Below, in pieces: positions 13,503-14,363 of a DNA stretch of 14,363 bases. Below the pieces are notes generated by a model. It saw only the letters and a list, made by a program, of their open reading frames with translations. It was not told where the DNA came from and searched no databases. The stretch comes from Candidatus Methanoperedentaceae archaeon (GTDB taxonomy: Archaea; Halobacteriota; Methanosarcinia; Methanosarcinales; Methanoperedenaceae). Each line of letters starts with the position of its first letter. Positions within the stretch are counted from its first letter, which is position 1. The stretch covers positions 1 through 14,363 of the forward strand of contig JACUTP010000033.1 in the NCBI GenBank assembly GCA_014859785.1, given 5' to 3'. The position numbers and the translations under genes are program-made.

Positions 13503-14363
13503 AGATCGCCATAATAGGAGCCAATGGACAACTGGGTTTTGATCTTGTAAGAGCATTTAAAGATACTGAGCATGAGATAATCCCTCTTACCCATGCCGAT
13601 ATCGATGTCACTGATCTGAGATCATCCGGGGAGATCTTGAGAAACATACAGCCTGAAGCTGTGCTCAACTGTGCTGCCTATGTCAGGGTGGATGATGCAG
13701 AAGAGTTTGCTGATAAAGCTTTTGCAGTAAATGCGCTGGGTGCAAGGAACACAGCATTAATATGCAAGGGTTTGGATGCGATTTTGGTGTATATAAGTAC
13801 AGATTACGTATTTGACGGCAGAAAAAACCAGCCTTATACAGAGGAGGATATTCCCAATCCGCTGGGTGTATATGGAAATAGCAAGCTTGCAGGCGAGTAT
13901 TTTGTAAGGAACATTGTTGGAAAGCACTATATAATTCGATCCTCAAGCCTCTTCGGTATCGCGGGCGCAAGCGGCAAGGGCGGGAATTTTGTTGAGACCA
14001 TGATAAAGAAAGCCCACAACGGAGAGGAGATTAAGGTTGTGGATGATATGGTTATGTCGCCTACATATACAAGAGATGCCGCAGATATGATCAAGAGAAT
14101 ATTGATAAAAGAGCTGCCTTCTGGCATATATCACGCAGCTAACACAGGACAGTGCTCATGGTATGAGTTTGCAAGGGCAATCTTTGATATACCAGGCATA
14201 GAGGCAGATTTATACCCGACAAAAACAGATATCCTGAAATCAAAAGCAAAAAGACCCATGTATTCCCCGCTTGTGAGTATGAAGCTAAAGAAATACGGGC
14301 TTGAGATGGAAAACTGGGAAGGAGCTTTGAGGAATTATTTGATTGAGAAGGAATACCTGAATG
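13499..14363 (+). CDS. rmlD: dTDP-4-dehydrorhamnose reductase, apparent ATA start, runs off the window
   Basis: RmlD performs the final NAD(P)H reduction to dTDP-L-rhamnose. The frame is open from 13499 to the window edge (about 288 codons), close to a whole RmlD of 285-300 residues. The product shows IAIIGANGQLGFDLV (GxxGxxG Rossmann loop), NCAAYVRVDDAE, VNALGARN, STDYVFDG, YGNSKLAGEY (catalytic Tyr and Lys), RSSSLFG and a C-terminal RPMYSPLVSMKLKKYGLE. The family starts MKIAIIGANGQLG; here the codon at the Met position is ATA (13499-13501). It overlaps the rmlB TAA as ATAA, where other pairs in this locus overlap as ATGA. AGGGGG lies eight bases upstream. No ATG, GTG or TTG is available nearby in frame; the only other near-cognate is CTG at 13493. 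Function is firm; the start is unresolved. Confidence 0.9.
   Translation, partial: MKIAIIGANGQLGFDLVRAFKDTEHEIIPLTHADIDVTDLRSSGEILRNIQPEAVLNCAAYVRVDDAEEFADKAFAVNALGARNTALICKGLDAILVYISTDYVFDGRKNQPYTEEDIPNPLGVYGNSKLAGEYFVRNIVGKHYIIRSSSLFGIAGASGKGGNFVETMIKKAHNGEEIKVVDDMVMSPTYTRDAADMIKRILIKELPSGIYHAANTGQCSWYEFARAIFDIPGIEADLYPTKTDILKSKAKRPMYSPLVSMKLKKYGLEMENWEGALRNYLIEKEYLN

Noticed and set aside
1..14363. CRISPR array or long tandem repeats
   Set aside because: No regularly spaced direct repeats were seen at DNA level; the only repeats are the IS ends and the protein-level propeller units of AglB.

Overview
The window looks archaeal, most likely a methanogen-related euryarchaeon; a Methanosarcinales or Methanoperedens-like host is my guess from protein character, not a demonstrated assignment. 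The signs are an AglB/STT3 oligosaccharyltransferase, TATA-box promoters with short or absent leaders, GGTGAT-type ribosome binding sites, a tRNA-Gln without encoded CCA, and a DUF2080 'transposon-encoded' small protein, a family typical of archaea. All gaps between genes are shorter than 300 bases.

Left end (1-980): a possible C-terminal gene fragment and a pyrimidine-rich terminator-like tract are followed by a translationally coupled pair of small genes, DUF2080 and a coiled-coil protein. The 3' end of the coiled-coil gene is invaded by a 371-bp IS630-type miniature element (521-891). It has TA target duplications, imperfect 25-bp inverted repeats and an internally deleted transposase.

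Second block (981-2640, all minus strand): a TATA-promoted FMN-binding split-barrel protein and a histone-deacetylase-family hydrolase form an apparent two-gene operon, followed by a tRNA-Gln(CUG) gene.

Glycan locus (2641-14363): this is the main content. A 1214-residue AglB-type oligosaccharyltransferase (minus strand) carries a C-terminal PQQ-like beta-propeller of about seven or eight blades, an unusual fusion. Divergent from it are a GT2 polyprenyl-phosphate sugar transferase and a GT4 glycosyltransferase that overlap by ATGA, then a second GT4. A convergent GT2 of rhamnosyltransferase character overlaps that GT4 tail to tail. Last comes an rmlA-rmlC-rmlB-rmlD operon for dTDP-L-rhamnose, with rmlD running off the window edge. 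The rmlD gene has no ATG, GTG or TTG at its expected start; an ATA sits exactly where ATG should be and overlaps the rmlB stop.

Working model (inference): Rml enzymes make dTDP-rhamnose; the glycosyltransferases build a rhamnose-containing glycan on a dolichyl carrier; and the propeller-fused AglB transfers it to Asn of exported proteins such as S-layer proteins, with the propeller possibly docking acceptors or cell-surface partners.
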